Shown one piece after another: positions 61,430-64,000 of a stretch of DNA of 64,000 nucleotides. The notes beneath the pieces were generated by a model that worked only from the letters and a program-made list of their open reading frames with translations, had not been told where the DNA came from and made no database searches. Where the stretch lies: the NCBI GenBank assembly GCA_963971425.1, contig OZ020514.1, positions 17,705,406 through 17,769,405 of the forward strand, in the 5' to 3' direction. Each line of letters opens with the position of its first letter. Position 1 is the stretch's first letter. Both the position numbers and the translations under genes were made by a program. Source of the stretch: Bryoerythrophyllum caledonicum (lineage: Eukaryota > Streptophyta > Bryopsida > Pottiales > Pottiaceae).

Positions 61430-64000
61430 CAATCTGGTCACCAATATTTCCAATGTAATGCTCCATTTAATCCCAATAACAGGGATCAGCAGGTACCAAC
61501 TACAGTACAAATTGTGGAAGAGAACCCTAAAACTAATCAGGAATCACCAGTGCATAGAGTAGAAGTCGTCCAAGCCGTACTTACAAGGAATCAGCAGAAA
61601 AATATCGAATCCAATCCAATATTGGAGAAACCAATAGATGAAGATCAACCAATACCAATTCAGAATGGTGAATCCATTCCAGTAACAGGGGTGAATATTC
61701 ATCCCAAACCAACTACTATATTGGGTCGATCACCAATTCTCGAAAAACCAATATTGTCCCAGTTGCCAAACCAATCTTATGTATTGAAAGAACCAATGTT
61801 ACTGGTTTCGCCGAAACCAGTTAAGGAACCAAGTAGAAAGATCAATTTACCAATAATGGAAACCAAAATGGGAAAGAAGAAACGAGCATTGGGTATTACA
61901 ACCAATCTGGAACCGTATGATATTTTGAAGGACTTAAGTACAATTCAACCTACAATTTCCATGAAACAATTGTTGGCAATTGCACCGGATTGTCGTACTA
62001 CATTAAACTCGTCGTTAATTCGACGCCGATCTCGTAATAAGGAAATTAGAGAGGTCAGTTTGAATCCCGATCCAGGAGCTCCAACCATTGATGTTTCTAT
62101 TGACGGTGTGTTAGTTCCAGGTGTACAAGTTGATGGTGGTTCTAGTGTAAATTTGATGAACGCTGATACAATGGATGAATTGGGTTTGGACCAATTGTTA
62201 CCTACAACAGTAGTATTGCGAATGGCAGATTCCAGTCGAGTTAAACCTATGGGTACACTAAGGGGAATTGATACCGTTATTGCCGGCATTACTTACAAAA
62301 TTGATTACATTGTATTCAGAGTGCAAAGTTCCATATTGTCTTATCCAGTTCTGTTGGGGAGGCCATGGTTATATCAAGCAAAAGCTCGTAATGATTGGGG
62401 TAGAGGCACATTGACAATTGGGGCCGGGAAAGATAAAATTGTACTTCAGATGTATCCAGTTCAATATCATGGGGAAACACAGGTTGCTAATTTTGAATTC
62501 ACGTCCGACTGTGAAGATGAATCGTTAGAAGATATACTGGAAGATTTCAATTGCATCCATATTGATAAACGGGTCAGTGTAGAATGTAATCCCGTTAATT
62601 ATCAATGCACCGGATTGGGTGAATATTTAGTTGATCCAGCTGCAAATGATGATTCTGATCATATGATTGTACAATGGATGAATCCCCATGAAGTTCATCA
62701 AGTAAGTGCTATGGAACCTGAACTGGAAAGTTCTAATTTGTCTGATTTTATGAAAGAATCGGATACCGAGCATAAGGTTATTCAAGAAGTTTTTAAAACT
62801 CCAAAGTGTCAATCCATGAATTTGGGTAATGAGACTGATCCCAAAAATATTCGAATTTATGATGGTATAACGGGTGAAGAAAAAGCAATTTGGCATTCCT
62901 ATTTTATGAGGCATAAGTCAGCATTTGCCTGGTCTTATGCGGATTTAAAGGGTATTCTAGCCGAAGTCTGTGAACACCAAATTATATTGGAAGATAATGC
63001 TGTACCAGTTCGTCAAAGGCAACACCGACTTAATCCGAAATATTCGTTATTGGTTAAAGAAGAATTGGATAAGTTACTGAATGTGGGATTTATATACCCA
63101 GTACCCTATAGCGAATGGGTTTCACCAATTGTTATGGTTCCAAAGAAAAACAGGAAAATTCGTATTTGTCAAGACTTTCGGAAATTGAATGCGGCAACTA
63201 AGAAGGACTATTTTCCATTACCGTTTACAGATAGTATATTAGATGCTGTAGCTGGACATGAATGTTACTCGTTTTTAGATGGATTTTCCGGTTATAATCA
63301 GGTGAAAATTGCTAAAGAAGATCAATTGAAGACTACTTTTACAACGGATTGGGGAACGTTTGCGTACAAAGTAATGCCATTTGGACTTTGTAATGCACCT
63401 GCCACGTTTCAACGGGTGATGACACAAGCATTTCAAGAGTATTTGAGAATTTCTATGGAGATATTTTTAGATGATTTTTGTACATTTAGTACCAGAGCAA
63501 GACATTTGGAATGTTTGGGAAAGTGTTTAGAACAATGCGCAAAATATGGCATCTCTCTAAATATGGATAAATGTCAATTCGGGGTACCTTCTGGTAAATT
63601 ATTGGGCCACATAGTTTCAACTGCTGGTATTGCTACGGACCCTGATAAAGTTAAGCTTATATTAAATTTACCACAACCGGATACAGTAACGGGAGTCCGT
63701 GGTTTTGTTGGCCATGTTAGTTATTATCAGAGATTTATCCATTCATTTGCAGTTATCTGCCAGCCATTAACCAATCTTCTAAAGAAACCTCCAAACGATG
63801 GTACTAGTCCAATTTGGACTAAAGAATGTACAGTAGCTTTCGAAACGTTAAAACAAAAATTGGCCAGTGCACCAATTCTGGTGGCACCGTGCTGGAAAAC
63901 CCCATTTCATGTTTATGTGGATGCGTCCAGTGTAGCTATTGGTTCTATTTTAAGCCAAAAAGATGTCAGGGGATTTGATCATCCAATTTACTATGCTAGT
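61430..64000 (+). CDS. pol: pol of Ty3/gypsy element (partial, window edge)
   Basis: Order: linker; aspartic protease (VDGGSSVNLM at about 62134, LLGRPWL); reverse transcriptase (KNRKIRICQDFRKLNAATKK, YSFLDGFSGYNQVKI, VMPFGLCNAPATFQRVM, EIFLDDF with the YxDD-equivalent LDD); connection (GFVGHVSYYQRFI); RNase H start (FHVYVDASSVAIGSILSQ) at the edge. Integrase would follow outside. It is in a different frame from gag. Confidence 0.9.

Larger units (their letters stand above)
55854..64000 (+). mobile_element. Ty3/gypsy LTR retrotransposon, 5' part (runs off window)
   Basis: Parts in order: candidate 5' LTR (55854-59501), primer-binding site (59505-59522), gag (59662-61428), and pol with protease, RT and the start of RNase H (about 61430-64000). 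The tRNA-Asp-type PBS and lack of a chromodomain so far point to the Tat/Athila side of plant Ty3/gypsy. gag looks whole; pol lies in another frame and is open to the window edge, so the coding part is whole or has about one break. The 3' LTR is outside the window, so age cannot be estimated. Confidence 0.85.

Overview
This is a eukaryotic, repeat-dominated stretch, most likely from the green lineage (a streptophyte alga or a seed-free land plant; species not determinable). Clues are a Ty3/gypsy element primed by a tRNA-Asp-like site of the kind used by plant Tat/Athila elements, HAD phosphatase domains with the DLNG form of motif I seen in plant FCP1-like proteins, and spliceosomal GT-AG introns. 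There is little ordinary host coding sequence. The one recognisable conserved host piece is the first exon of a 60S acidic ribosomal protein P1 (34397-34510, minus).

Layout. (1) 480-12110, plus: a degenerate, 3'-truncated copy of a very large LINE (copy L). (2) 12.1-20 kb and 20.2-28.1 kb, minus: two paralogous, intron-containing, decaying genes (A and B). Each has, from N to C terminus, a novel N-terminal region, a ParB-like GQH module, a region weakly resembling a methyltransferase, low-complexity or coiled-coil exons, and HAD/FCP1-like phosphatase domain(s). Each locus carries its own family of short palindromes in introns and in an upstream cluster: GGATCC-centred in A, TTAGCTCGA-armed in B. 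(3) 28-34 kb: AT-rich intergenic DNA with MITE-like elements and family-B palindromes. (4) 34.8-35.7 kb: a degenerate TACCCGG repeat. (5) 35.9-about 50.6 kb, minus: a nearly whole second LINE copy (copy R), about 14.7 kb, with an intact ORF1 and an ORF2 frame of about 2750 codons interrupted by a single stop. (6) 50.6-55.8 kb: decayed retroelement pieces, degenerate tandem repeats and an orphan ORF. (7) 55.85-64 kb, plus: the 5' part of a Ty3/gypsy element (long candidate LTR with an ORF, PBS, gag, pol to RNase H) running off the window.

The most striking content is the LINE. Its ORF2 carries a 2A-like ribosome-skipping motif (DIETNPGP) just before an APE endonuclease. In copy R this segment is duplicated, with one decayed 2A and one intact. 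After the reverse transcriptase come a chromodomain-like motif, an unplaced domain, RNase H, a CCHC finger and a C-terminal domain that looks like a PD-(D/E)XK restriction-like nuclease. This would be a dual-endonuclease, 2A-processed LINE. The second notable system is the pair of ParB-like/HAD genes with locus-specific palindromes, which could be a self-recognising mobile or gene-marking system. That idea is inference only.
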